Source: Ferrovibrio terrae_A
GTDB taxonomy: Bacteria > Pseudomonadota > Alphaproteobacteria > Ferrovibrionales > Ferrovibrionaceae
Assembly (NCBI RefSeq): GCF_943372915.1
Contig: NZ_CALSAN010000006.1
Coordinates: forward strand, 1-64,000
DNA: 64,000 bases
Reading direction: 5' to 3'
Shown here one piece after another: positions 17,176 to 25,396 of the stretch. A program made the translations under genes and the position numbers. Below the pieces are notes generated by a model. The model made no database searches. It saw nothing but the letters and a program-made list of their open reading frames with translations, and was not told where the DNA came from. Position 1 is the first letter of the stretch. Each line of letters opens with the position of its first letter.

Positions 17176-18333
17176 GTGTTGTCCAAAGTAAATCCCGAGC
17201 CACTCGACTATCTTCTGATCCTGCGCGGTATCGCAATCATCGGTGTCTTGCTTGGCCACGCATTTGGCATAGGAGAATACAGTCTCGGAACCTTCATCTC
17301 GCAGAGCACTGTGGGGGTATTCATACATGGGAACCAGCATAAGAATTCTATTCTGGACGCACTCTTTGTCCTGACTCCATTGCTGGGTACAAACTTTGTT
17401 ATTCTGTTCTTTGTGCAGAGTGGCTACCTCATGGGAAAGGTGTTTCACGAGGCCCGCTACGATGTCTCCAAGCATGGCATCGCTGCATTCTACAAGAATC
17501 GCTACTATCGGCTGGCGCCTCTTCTGTACTTCAATCTGGCAATATGCATTGGCCTGTATGGCGCTTCAGTCTTGTCGCTAAAAACTCTGCTGGGCGACCT
17601 GTTCTTCGTGAATAATTTTACGGGCCGCAGCATCAATCTTGTGACATGGTCACTGTCACACGAAATGCAATATTACCTTGTCGCACCCTTCGTGTTCTGG
17701 GCGTTTGGGCATCGACGGTTTGGTCTTCCCTTGTGTCTGGTGGCCATCGCGGCAGCATGGTGGCTCACCTCAACATGGCGGCATGGCGAATACTTCCAGT
17801 ATGTCTATGCTTTCTTAGCCGGATACGCCGTCAACCTAGTCATCCGACTTCGGTCATTTCAGGTGAATGAAGGCCTAAAGCTGACCGCACTCTTCAGCGG
17901 GGCCTTAGTTATTCATCTGTTTTACAATTGGCTTGAATTGAACGGTCAGCGATCCTATGCACAATTCATCGTCGTGATAGCATCCGTCGCCACCGTATAC
18001 GTGGTCGAATGTCGATCTGAAGACACTCTCGGCGCTCGATATCGTCTCTATCGGCATGCCGCCAGGTTCATGATGCTCACCGGCGCGATTTCATATAGCC
18101 TTTATCTTTGGCATTACCCACTCATCATGAGTCGGACTGGGCAATTCGCAGTCTGGACAGAACACATTGCCGAGCGCATTGGTATTGTCACTCACTGGAA
18201 CAAAGTGCTCCTGTTCCACTCGATTCAATTGGGATTTATCCTGCCTCTAGCCTATGCAATCTCTATCGCCACGTTCACACTTCTGGAGCGAAAATTCCGC
18301 CCAAATCTGTACAAAAGCGTTGCCGGAAATTAA
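17176..18333 (+). CDS. Acyltransferase 3 family membrane protein (OafA/YrhL type)
   Basis: A 385-residue integral membrane protein with about ten helices. It has the acyltransferase-3 N-terminal motif LRGIAIIGVLLGHAFG near 15-30 with the catalytic-region His, FVQSGYLMGKVF near 78-89 and FYKNRYYRLAPLLYFN near 105-120. Such enzymes O-acetylate or acylate polysaccharides, lipid A or macrolides. The start is uncertain: GTG at 17176 or TTG at 17179, without a clear ribosome-binding site. Base composition is visibly AT-richer than all neighbours, with codons such as TTA, CTA and ATA, suggesting horizontal acquisition. It stands alone with no glycosyltransferase nearby. Confidence 0.8.
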   Translation: MLSKVNPEPLDYLLILRGIAIIGVLLGHAFGIGEYSLGTFISQSTVGVFIHGNQHKNSILDALFVLTPLLGTNFVILFFVQSGYLMGKVFHEARYDVSKHGIAAFYKNRYYRLAPLLYFNLAICIGLYGASVLSLKTLLGDLFFVNNFTGRSINLVTWSLSHEMQYYLVAPFVFWAFGHRRFGLPLCLVAIAAAWWLTSTWRHGEYFQYVYAFLAGYAVNLVIRLRSFQVNEGLKLTALFSGALVIHLFYNWLELNGQRSYAQFIVVIASVATVYVVECRSEDTLGARYRLYRHAARFMMLTGAISYSLYLWHYPLIMSRTGQFAVWTEHIAERIGIVTHWNKVLLFHSIQLGFILPLAYAISIATFTLLERKFRPNLYKSVAGN

Positions 18334-18351
18334 CCGTCAGACTTTGGCCCT

Positions 18352-19190
18352 ATGTCAAATCTCGACATGCAATATCTTTCTGTCCCACTGACCGAGACGT
18401 ACCTGCCGGAACTGGCGCTGCTCAGTCTGACGGTGATCTTCTTCGCCAGCATCACGACCCTTACCCTGGCAGGCCGTATTGATGCCAGCAGCGGACAAAC
18501 CCGCAGGGCTGGCTGCTCGGCGCCGCGATCGCCCTCGGCGGCGGCATCTGGAGCATGCATTTCGTCGCCATGCTCGCCTTCGACATGGACATGCCGGTGC
18601 GCTACGCACCCGGCCTCACCATCATTTCATTCCTGGTTGCGGTTCTCGTGGTCGCCTTCGGCCTCACGCTCGTCGCCTTCCGGCCGGGCAAGGTTTACAG
18701 CCTGCCTGTGGCGGGCATCATCGCCGGCCTTGGTGTCAGCGCCATGCATTACACCGGCATGGCCGCCGCCAGCTACATCCCCAGCCACGGCGCCCTCACC
18801 CCGACCGAAGGCGTGTCGTCGAAGATTCTGGCTGTTGCGGTAGCTTCGGCTTCCTTCGTCATTCTGCTCCTGGCATTGCTGGCCGCGATGTTCGACCAGA
18901 CCCTGGCCAATCGGGCCCAAGCCGAGGCTCTGCGCCTGCTCAACATGAATGAAAAGCTGGAAGGAAGGGTGGCCGAGCGCGCCAGCACCGCCAAGACCGA
19001 CTTTCTGGCCAGCAGGAGCCATGAACTGCGCACTCCGCTGAACGCGGTGATCGCGCTGACGGCTCATGCACTGGCGACCGATCGGGAGCGTAGCGTGGAT
19101 GCCGGCTGCGTCGATTACGACACCAAGCCTGTAGATCTGACGCGCATGCTGGTGAAGATCGAAGCGGCCTTCAAGTCAACCGGGACATAA
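18352..19190 (+). pseudogene. Degenerate MHYT-domain hybrid histidine kinase (frameshift plus large internal deletion)
   Basis: The first frame (ATG 18352) encodes LPELALLSLTVIFFASITTL, the start of a MHYT membrane sensor, then loses frame near 18508-18510. Adding one T there would read through to AWLLGAAIALGGGIWSMHF in the next frame, which continues with GLGVSAMHYTGMAAASYIP. The kinase H-box follows (DFLASRSHELRTPLNAVIA, about 19003-19059). The sequence then jumps directly to the end of a receiver domain (ALTAHALATDRERSVDAGC, then DYDTKPVDLTRML). The rest of the dimerisation domain, the ATPase domain and most of the receiver are missing. It cannot be a working kinase. A sequencing error could explain the frameshift but not the deletion. 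Confidence 0.85.
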
Positions 19191-19194
19191 AAGC

Positions 19195-19625
19195 CTAATC
19201 GGCAGCGACCATGTCGGTGCCGTCGCGGGCTGCTTTCAGGATATTGCGCAGTGCGTCGAGGCTGACCGGCTTCTGCAAAACGCTGACGATATTGAGCCCG
19301 CGGCTACGGCCAATCGCAACAGCCGCGCGCGCAAAAGATGGGCTGTGTCCGGTGATGATGTAAATGGCGGCTCGGCTGTGCTCGGCTGCCAGCCAGTTTA
19401 TCAACTCGATACCGCCTTCCGTCGGCATGACGATATCGAGGCAAACGATGGCTGGCTGCACTGCGTGGTACACATCCTTAAATTCCGCGCCGGAGGTAAC
19501 GACGGTGACATCGAACCGACCTTGATGGCGACACGCTGCACGAAGTCACCGAATTCACGGTGATCATCGACCACCAGAATGCGGTCTGCCTGTGGCGCTG
19601 CATCTGAAGCAGGTGCGTCACTCAT
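19195..19625 (-). pseudogene. Response-regulator receiver protein interrupted by a frameshift
   Basis: The ATG at 19625 opens a receiver domain with the acidic pair (RILVVDDHREFGDFV). Frame is lost near 19511-19517, where one extra T would join AIKVG to FDVTVVTSGAEFKDVYHAVQ. The second frame then carries the phosphoacceptor (IVCLDIVMP), the conserved Thr (IYIITGHS) and Lys (VLQKPVSLDAL). With the base restored it would be a normal stand-alone receiver of about 143 residues. It is convergent with the broken kinase, stops four bases apart, so both halves of this probable two-component pair carry single-base lesions. A sequencing error cannot be excluded. Confidence 0.75.
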
Positions 19626-19748
19626 ACCCCCCAGTTGTTTAGTGAGAATCAGTGTAAGCGCAACCAATTATGGGAAAACTTAGGCTTGGCGTGATAACCG
19701 CACAGAGTTACGCGTGAGAAACCCTGTGAATCTCGGTATTTTCATCAC

Positions 19749-20549
19749 CTAAATCAACTTTTCGACGAACCCGGCCAGGGCTTTGAGGGTCGCAGCCGGC
19801 TGGTCGCGCTGGGGCGAATGACCACAGCCAGGCAGCAGGAAAGTTTCGACGCCGCCTTTCGCGTGACACGCGATGCTGTCGACCTGTGCCACCGTGCCGT
19901 ATTCGTCATCCTCGCCCTGGATCACCAGCACGGGCACCATGATGCGCGCGACATAATCTTCGATATTCCAGTGCATGAAAGCCGGATCGAGCCAGGCATC
20001 GCACCAGCCACGGAAAGCGCAGTCGACGTTGTCACCGTGATACTTCGCCAATCGTGTACGCAGTTCACCGTCCGCATAGGCTTTGTCAGCCGCGCGGATC
20101 GAGGTGACGGAAACCTCTTCGCAGAAACTGTGCGGCGCCAGCACGGCCACGCCAAGCAGGTCGTCATGGGCTTTGGCGCCGGCATAGATCAGGGAGATCG
20201 AGGCACCATCGGAATGGCCGACCAGGATATGCTTCTGGATGCCAAGGGCGGCGAGCAACGCCGGCAATCCCGCCTCGCCTTCCTCATGCATGTAGGTGAG
20301 CGGTCGTGGCAAGACACAAGGTGACGAACCGCCATAACCGATGCGACTGTAGACCAGCGCCGGCAGGCCGGTTGCCTGTGCCAGCTGATCTGGGAAATCG
20401 CGCCACAGCGCAACGCAGCCCAGGCCTTCATGCAGAAAGACCAGCACCGGGAGCGCCGCATCATGTAGCGCCGAGCCGCGATGCCCCACCCAGCGATACT
20501 CGATGCGGCCGGCCGGCGTATCGACACCCTGCATGCCGCTTCCGGGCAT
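19749..20549 (-). CDS. Alpha/beta hydrolase linked to the benzoate-CoA ligase gene
   Basis: A 266-residue alpha/beta-fold hydrolase. The nucleophile elbow is GHSDGA with Ser113, a likely acid is in VIQGEDDEYG (about 212-221), and the His is in LLPGCGHSPQRDQP near 241-254. It follows bclA by one base (ATG 20549); an internal ATG at 20534 with GGAAG ahead of it is an alternative start. Proteins of this type occur in box benzoate clusters, where thioester, ester or lactone hydrolysis has been suggested; the substrate is not known. The operon order is flavodoxin, bclA, hydrolase. Confidence 0.8.
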   Translation of the reverse strand: MPGSGMQGVDTPAGRIEYRWVGHRGSALHDAALPVLVFLHEGLGCVALWRDFPDQLAQATGLPALVYSRIGYGGSSPCVLPRPLTYMHEEGEAGLPALLAALGIQKHILVGHSDGASISLIYAGAKAHDDLLGVAVLAPHSFCEEVSVTSIRAADKAYADGELRTRLAKYHGDNVDCAFRGWCDAWLDPAFMHWNIEDYVARIMVPVLVIQGEDDEYGTVAQVDSIACHAKGGVETFLLPGCGHSPQRDQPAATLKALAGFVEKLI

Positions 20550-20550
20550 T

Positions 20551-22101
20551 TCAGCCGCGCAGTTTGAACCGCTGGATCTTGCCGGTCGCCGTCTTCGGCA
20601 ATTCGGCAACGAATTCGATCCAGCGTGGATATTTATAGGGTGCCAGACGATCCTTGACGAACATCTGCAACTCACCGACCAGGGCTTCTTCCGCGACGAA
20701 CTCCGCCCGCAGCACCACATAGGCCTTGGGCTTCACCAGCTCATCCACATCGGCATGGGCCACCACGGCAGCTTCCTGCACCTTGGGATGGCCAAGCAGC
20801 GCGGACTCGACCTCGAACGGCGAGACCCAGATGCCACTGACCTTCAGCATGTCGTCGGAACGGCCCGCATACGTGTAATAGCCGTCCTTGTCGCAGATGT
20901 ATTTGTCGCCGGTGCGCGTCCACGGGCCGTGGAAAGTGTTCAGGCTCTTGGCGCGATTGTTCCAGTAGGCCACCGCGCAGGACGGCCCGCTGACCAGCAA
21001 CTCGCCGATCTCGCCCGGCGCAACGTCCTGGCCGGTCTCGCCCACCACGCGCAGGTCATAACCCGGCACGGCCTTGCCAGTACTGCCATAGCGCACTTCG
21101 CCGGGCCGGTTGGACAGGAAGATATGCAGCATCTCGGTCGAGCCGATGCCGTCGAGAATCTCGACACCAAACAGCTTCTCCCAGCGCTTGCCGATATCCT
21201 CCGGGAGCGCCTCACCCGCTGAGACACAGCGGCGCAGCTTCGCCGAACCACTGTCCTTCGTGATCGTGCTGTCGGCCAGGATGCCGCCATACAGCGTCGG
21301 CACACCATAGAAGATGCTGCACTGATAATCCTTCAGCCGCTTCATCACTGCCGCCGGGGTCGGCCGCTCGGCCATCAGCACAGCCGTAGCGCCAACATGC
21401 AGCGGGAAAGTCATGGCGTTGCCCATGCCATAGGCGAAGAACAGCTTGGCGGCGGAGAAGACCACATCGTCTTCCTGGATGCCGAGCACCTCCTGCGCAT
21501 AGAGCACGGCGGTGTGTACCAGATCGCCATGCAGATGCATGGTCCCCTTGGGTGCGCCGGTAGAACCGGAAGAGTAGAGCCAGAAGCCGATATCGTCCGG
21601 CGTGGTGGCGGCAGGCTCCAGCTGGTCGGACTGCTCATCCAGCAGTCTGGCCAATGGCGTCACCGTCGGCGGCACCTGGCCGGAGATCAGCACATTCTGC
21701 AGATAAGGCTGACCGGAAATGATCGGACGGAACCGCTCCATCAGCGCATCCGACACGGCCAGCAGCACGGCACGGCTGTCGCGCAGCATGAAGTCGTAGT
21801 CCGGCGTGGTGAGCAAGGTATTCACCGGCACCGGCACAGCGCCGATTTTCATGGCGCCAAAAAACAGCGCCGGAAAATCGATACCATCCAGCAGCGCCAG
21901 CAACACACGCTGCTCCGGCTGCACGCCCTGGCTTTTAAGCAGATTGCCGGCGCGGTTCACCCGCGCGGCCAGATCGGCATAGGTGTAGCGGCCCTTGTCG
22001 TCGATGAAGGCAATCTTGTCGCCACGGCCCTCGGCGATATGGCGGTCGATGAAATGGGTCGCGGCGTTATACCGCCGCGGCAGCTCGAGAAAGCGCGGCA
22101 T
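20551..22101 (-). CDS. bclA: Benzoate-CoA ligase
   Basis: A 516-residue acyl-adenylate-forming enzyme that activates benzoate to benzoyl-CoA with ATP, the entry step of the box pathway. Visible motifs are the P-loop YSSGSTGAPKG near 174-184, GIGSTEM near 311-317, the hinge GRSDDMLKVSGIWVSPFEVE near 415-434 and the catalytic lysine region PKTATGKIQRF near 502-512. Family-typical features of BclA/BadA are FFAYGMGNAMTFPLHVGATA and the N-terminus YNAATHFIDRH. It lies between the flavodoxin and hydrolase genes and faces away from boxR-boxC-boxB. Confidence 0.93.
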   Translation of the reverse strand: MPRFLELPRRYNAATHFIDRHIAEGRGDKIAFIDDKGRYTYADLAARVNRAGNLLKSQGVQPEQRVLLALLDGIDFPALFFGAMKIGAVPVPVNTLLTTPDYDFMLRDSRAVLLAVSDALMERFRPIISGQPYLQNVLISGQVPPTVTPLARLLDEQSDQLEPAATTPDDIGFWLYSSGSTGAPKGTMHLHGDLVHTAVLYAQEVLGIQEDDVVFSAAKLFFAYGMGNAMTFPLHVGATAVLMAERPTPAAVMKRLKDYQCSIFYGVPTLYGGILADSTITKDSGSAKLRRCVSAGEALPEDIGKRWEKLFGVEILDGIGSTEMLHIFLSNRPGEVRYGSTGKAVPGYDLRVVGETGQDVAPGEIGELLVSGPSCAVAYWNNRAKSLNTFHGPWTRTGDKYICDKDGYYTYAGRSDDMLKVSGIWVSPFEVESALLGHPKVQEAAVVAHADVDELVKPKAYVVLRAEFVAEEALVGELQMFVKDRLAPYKYPRWIEFVAELPKTATGKIQRFKLRG

Positions 22102-22158
22102 CGATTCCTCCCGGGAATTTTATAGTGTTCTTGCCGCCCGCCTGAGATCGCGGGCGGG

Positions 22159-22626
22159 TTATGCAGCCTTGGCCAACGGTTCGACCTGATCGGCCCATTC
22201 AATCGCCCAGGCCACGCCATCGTCTTCCGGCAGCGTGCCGCCCGAGGCGTTATGCTGCATGCGTTCGCCCACCATGCTGGCATTCAGGCTGCGCAGGGCA
22301 TCCTCGAACTGTTTGCCGCCGTGGTTGAAGGTGTCCTGATAGGTAGTGTCACCCAGGCCGATGATACCGACATACTTGCCGCTCAGATCAGGCCGCACCG
22401 CCAGCAGGTCGGAATGAAAATCCCGCGCATTGTCGGGCACATCGCCCTGGCCGTAGGTGGAGGTGATGACAAGGAAGGCGCCCGGACGCTGGAACACGTC
22501 GGCCTTCAGGTTGTCCATCAGCAGGATATCGACGGCATGGCCCTTGGCTTCCAGGGCCTTTTTGACGTCGCCCGCCACGAGTTCGGCAGTCCCCGTCATG
22601 GTGCCGACCAGAATGGATACCTGCAT
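22159..22626 (-). CDS. Flavodoxin (MioC-like) in the box locus
   Basis: A 155-residue FMN-binding electron carrier. The phosphate-binding loop is TMTGTAE at 9-15, and FMN ring loops are around STYGQGDVPDNARDF (56-70) and GLGDTTYQDTF (about 91-101). It is first in the flavodoxin-bclA-hydrolase unit, divergent from boxR, with GAGGAG before the ATG. The pathway's epoxidase needs electrons, normally from BoxA, for which no gene is present here, so this flavodoxin is the local candidate for electron delivery. That role is inference; general flavodoxin function would also fit. Confidence 0.88.
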   Translation of the reverse strand: MQVSILVGTMTGTAELVAGDVKKALEAKGHAVDILLMDNLKADVFQRPGAFLVITSTYGQGDVPDNARDFHSDLLAVRPDLSGKYVGIIGLGDTTYQDTFNHGGKQFEDALRSLNASMVGERMQHNASGGTLPEDDGVAWAIEWADQVEPLAKAA

Positions 22627-22700
22627 GAAACGCTCCTCAACAGAACCTTGGTAGTGAGGCCGAACTATAACGCATCATCTTCTGGCGCTCCAGAGGAAAT

Positions 22701-22714
22701 TGCACTATAATGCA
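22701..22714 (+). promoter_or_regulatory. BoxR-type TGCA operator over the boxR -10 box
   Basis: TGCACTATAATGCA is a near-palindrome of two TGCA half-sites ten bases apart, and TATAAT (22706-22711) lies within it. The BzdR/BoxR regulators bind TGCA repeats. The ATG of boxR begins only seven bases after the -10 box, with no ribosome-binding site, so the mRNA is probably leaderless and autorepressed. Confidence 0.7.
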
Positions 22715-22718
22715 CTTC

Positions 22719-23621
22719 ATGAGTGAAACACGGGATAAAACCGCGCCCGAGGACACCGCCTTCCTGCAGACGGTGGGGGAGCGTGTGCGCAACGCCCGCG
22801 CCCGCCGCGGCATGAGCCGCAAGATTTTGGCCAAGGATTCCGGGGTTTCCGAACGCTACCTGGCCCAGCTGGAAGGCGGCGCCGGCAATATCTCGATCCT
22901 GCTGCTGCGCCAGATCGCCCGCGCCATGGATCTGCCGATCACCGATTTTCTCGGCGATCGCCCCCCGCTTGGGGTCGACCAGGCGTTGCTGCTGCGGCAG
23001 ATCGAGGATCTTGCCCCCGAACAGCTACAGGAATTGCAGGCCTTCGTGCGTGACCGCTTTGGCATCGCGCCGAGCATCAAGCGCCATATCGCGCTGATCG
23101 GCCTGCGTGGAGCCGGCAAGACCACGCTGGGCATGCAGCTCGCGAATGCCTTTGGCTTGCAGTTCGTCGAAATGGCCAAGGAAATCGAGGTCGAAGCCGG
23201 GCTCTCCCTGAACGAGATTTTCGATCTTTACGGCCAGGCGGCCTATCGCCGCTTCGAGCGCCGCGCCCTGGAACGCGTCACCGCCGATCCGGCACCGAAG
23301 GTGATCGCCACCGGCGGCAGCCTGCCGTCAGAGCCCGTCACCTACGCGCATCTGCTGTCGCAATGCTTCACCATCTGGCTGAAGGCCTCGCCCGAGGAAC
23401 ATATGGGCCGGGTGGTCGCCCAGGGCGACATGCGGCCGATCACCGGCCAGTCGGAAGCCATGGCCGACCTCAAACGCATCCTGACCCAGCGCGAGGCCCT
23501 CTATGCCCGCGCCGATATGAGCTTCGATACCGCCGGCAAATCCGCCAGCCAGGCAGCCGCCGATCTGGCAACCGCTCTGCGGGCCCATCCGGCCTGGCTT
23601 GCCCGGGAGGCGGCAGAGTAA
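22719..23621 (+). CDS. boxR: BoxR/BzdR-family regulator: XRE helix-turn-helix fused to a shikimate-kinase-like domain
   Basis: A 300-residue repressor expected to sense benzoyl-CoA and control the box genes. Residues about 18-75 form an XRE-type helix-turn-helix (ILAKDSGVSERYLAQLEGGA). Residues about 122-290 resemble shikimate kinase with an intact P-loop GLRGAGKTT at 128-136, the architecture specific to BzdR/BoxR. An ATG at 22710 would add three residues but lies inside the -10 box; 22719 is preferred. It is divergent from the flavodoxin-bclA unit and precedes boxC by 70 bases that hold a separate promoter. Confidence 0.92.
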   Translation: MSETRDKTAPEDTAFLQTVGERVRNARARRGMSRKILAKDSGVSERYLAQLEGGAGNISILLLRQIARAMDLPITDFLGDRPPLGVDQALLLRQIEDLAPEQLQELQAFVRDRFGIAPSIKRHIALIGLRGAGKTTLGMQLANAFGLQFVEMAKEIEVEAGLSLNEIFDLYGQAAYRRFERRALERVTADPAPKVIATGGSLPSEPVTYAHLLSQCFTIWLKASPEEHMGRVVAQGDMRPITGQSEAMADLKRILTQREALYARADMSFDTAGKSASQAAADLATALRAHPAWLAREAAE

Positions 23622-23624
23622 TCC

Positions 23625-23668
23625 TGCAAGATAATTCTTGCATCGGCTCGATAATGCATTATAATGCA
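23625..23668 (+). promoter_or_regulatory. boxC promoter with four TGCA half-sites
   Basis: TGCA occurs at 23625, 23639, 23655 and 23665. The last two form the perfect palindrome TGCATTATAATGCA (23655-23668), which contains a consensus TATAAT (23660-23665). A TTGCAT -35 box (23638-23643) lies 16 bases upstream and includes the second TGCA. The arrangement would let BoxR cover both promoter elements. A GGGAGGA ribosome-binding site follows before boxC. Confidence 0.72.
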
Positions 23669-23691
23669 CATCGCAGTCAGGGAGGATTACA

Positions 23692-25374
23692 ATGGCCGAA
23701 CACCAGACCAATGGCGCCCATGCCCCGGTCGATTTCCGCACCGAACCGAGCCAGTACAAGCACTGGAAACTGAGCTTCGATGGCGCCGTCGCCACCCTGG
23801 CGATGGATGTACGCGAAGATGGCGGCCTGCGCCCCGGCTACGAACTGAAGCTGAATTCCTACGATCTCGGCGTCGATATCGAACTGCATGACGCGATCCA
23901 GCGCCTGCGCTTCGAGCATCCGGAAGTGAAGTCGGTGATCATCACCTCGGGCAAGGAACGCATCTTCTGCGCCGGTGCCAATATCCGCATGCTCAACCAG
24001 TCGGCCCATGGCTGGAAGGTGAATTTCTGCAAATTCACCAACGAGACGCGCAATGGCATTGAAGATGCCACCAACGAATCAAAGCAGACCTACATCGCCG
24101 CCGTGAACGGCCCCTGCGCCGGCGGCGGCTATGAACTGGCGCTGGCCGCCGACTACATCCTGATGGCCGATGACGGCAACACCTCGGTGTCGCTGCCGGA
24201 AGTGCCGCTGCTGGCCGTGCTGCCAGGCACCGGCGGCCTCACCCGTCTGGTCGACAAGCGCATGGTGCGCCGCGACCGCGCCGACTTCTTCTGCACCATC
24301 GAGGAAGGCATCAAGGGCAAGCGCGCCGTTGACTGGCGCCTGGTCGATGAAGTGGTGCCGCGCACCAAGCTGGCTGACACCGTGCGCGAGCGCGCGCAGG
24401 AAATGGCGGCGAAGTCTGACCGCCCGGCGAATGCCAAGGGCATCGCGCTGTCAAAGCTGGAGCGCAAGATCGAAGGCGACCGTGTGGCTTACAGCCATGT
24501 CGAGGCCAAGATCGACCGCGCCAAGGGCATCGCCGAAATCACCGTGCATGGCCCCAAGGTGGCACCGCCCACGACTGCCGAGGCGATCCAGGCCCAGGGT
24601 GACCAGTTCTGGTCGCTGGCCTTCGCCCGCGAGCTGGACGACCTGATCCTGCATCTGCGCACCAACGAAGAGACCGTTGGCATGTGGGTATTCCGCAGCG
24701 AGGGCGATGCCGACCTCGTTGCTGCATATGACGCAGCGCTCGAACAGCACAAGGCCAACTGGCTGGTGCGCGAGGTGCGCCTGTTCCTCAAGCGGGTGTT
24801 CAAGCGCGTGGATGTCTCTTCGCGCTCGATCTTCGCCCTGATCGAGCCGGGTTCGTGTTTCACTGGTACGCTGCTTGAACTCGTCGTGGCATCCGACCGC
24901 TCTTACATGCTGCACGGCCAGATGGAAGGCGATAACCGCCCGCCGGCCACCGTGCGCATGACGCCGATGAATTTCGGCGCCTACCCGATGGGCAACGGCC
25001 TGAGCCGCATCGCCAGCCGCAATCTCGACAATCCGTCGCAGGTCGATGAGTTGAAGAAACTGATCGGCAACGACCTGGATGCCGAAGCGGCCGATGAGGC
25101 TGGCCTGGTCACCTTCACACCCGACGACATCGACTGGGAAGACGAAGTGCGCATCGCCATCGAGGAACGCGCCGCCTTCTCGCCCGATGCCCTCACCGGC
25201 ATGGAAGCCAGCCTGCGCTTCGGCGGACCCGAGACGATGGAGACCAAGATCTTCGGTCGTCTGACTGCCTGGCAGAACTGGATTTTCCAGCGTCCCAACG
25301 CCGTTGGCGACCAGGGCGCACTCAAGCTCTACGGCACCGGCCAGCGCGCCGCCTACGACCGCAAACGCGTCTAA
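23692..25374 (+). CDS. boxC: Benzoyl-CoA-dihydrodiol lyase (2,3-epoxybenzoyl-CoA dihydrolase)
   Basis: A 560-residue crotonase-superfamily enzyme that hydrolyses the ring of 2,3-epoxybenzoyl-CoA to 3,4-dehydroadipyl-CoA semialdehyde and formate. The first crotonase domain shows the oxyanion-hole motifs FCAGANIRML (about 94-103) and AAVNGPCAGGGYELALAADY near 130-149. The second, diverged half extends to the C-terminus, giving the long size specific to BoxC. The ATG has a strong ribosome-binding site. boxB follows 22 bases after the stop, so the two are cotranscribed from the TGCA-marked promoter. Confidence 0.93.
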   Translation: MAEHQTNGAHAPVDFRTEPSQYKHWKLSFDGAVATLAMDVREDGGLRPGYELKLNSYDLGVDIELHDAIQRLRFEHPEVKSVIITSGKERIFCAGANIRMLNQSAHGWKVNFCKFTNETRNGIEDATNESKQTYIAAVNGPCAGGGYELALAADYILMADDGNTSVSLPEVPLLAVLPGTGGLTRLVDKRMVRRDRADFFCTIEEGIKGKRAVDWRLVDEVVPRTKLADTVRERAQEMAAKSDRPANAKGIALSKLERKIEGDRVAYSHVEAKIDRAKGIAEITVHGPKVAPPTTAEAIQAQGDQFWSLAFARELDDLILHLRTNEETVGMWVFRSEGDADLVAAYDAALEQHKANWLVREVRLFLKRVFKRVDVSSRSIFALIEPGSCFTGTLLELVVASDRSYMLHGQMEGDNRPPATVRMTPMNFGAYPMGNGLSRIASRNLDNPSQVDELKKLIGNDLDAEAADEAGLVTFTPDDIDWEDEVRIAIEERAAFSPDALTGMEASLRFGGPETMETKIFGRLTAWQNWIFQRPNAVGDQGALKLYGTGQRAAYDRKRV

Positions 25375-25396
25375 CGGATTTCAGGGAGAAACGGCC

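Noticed and set aside
25304..25396. Upstream extension of boxB into boxC
   Set aside because: BoxB homologues begin near MAIDYNSRIPNN, and GGGAGAA precedes the ATG at 25397.
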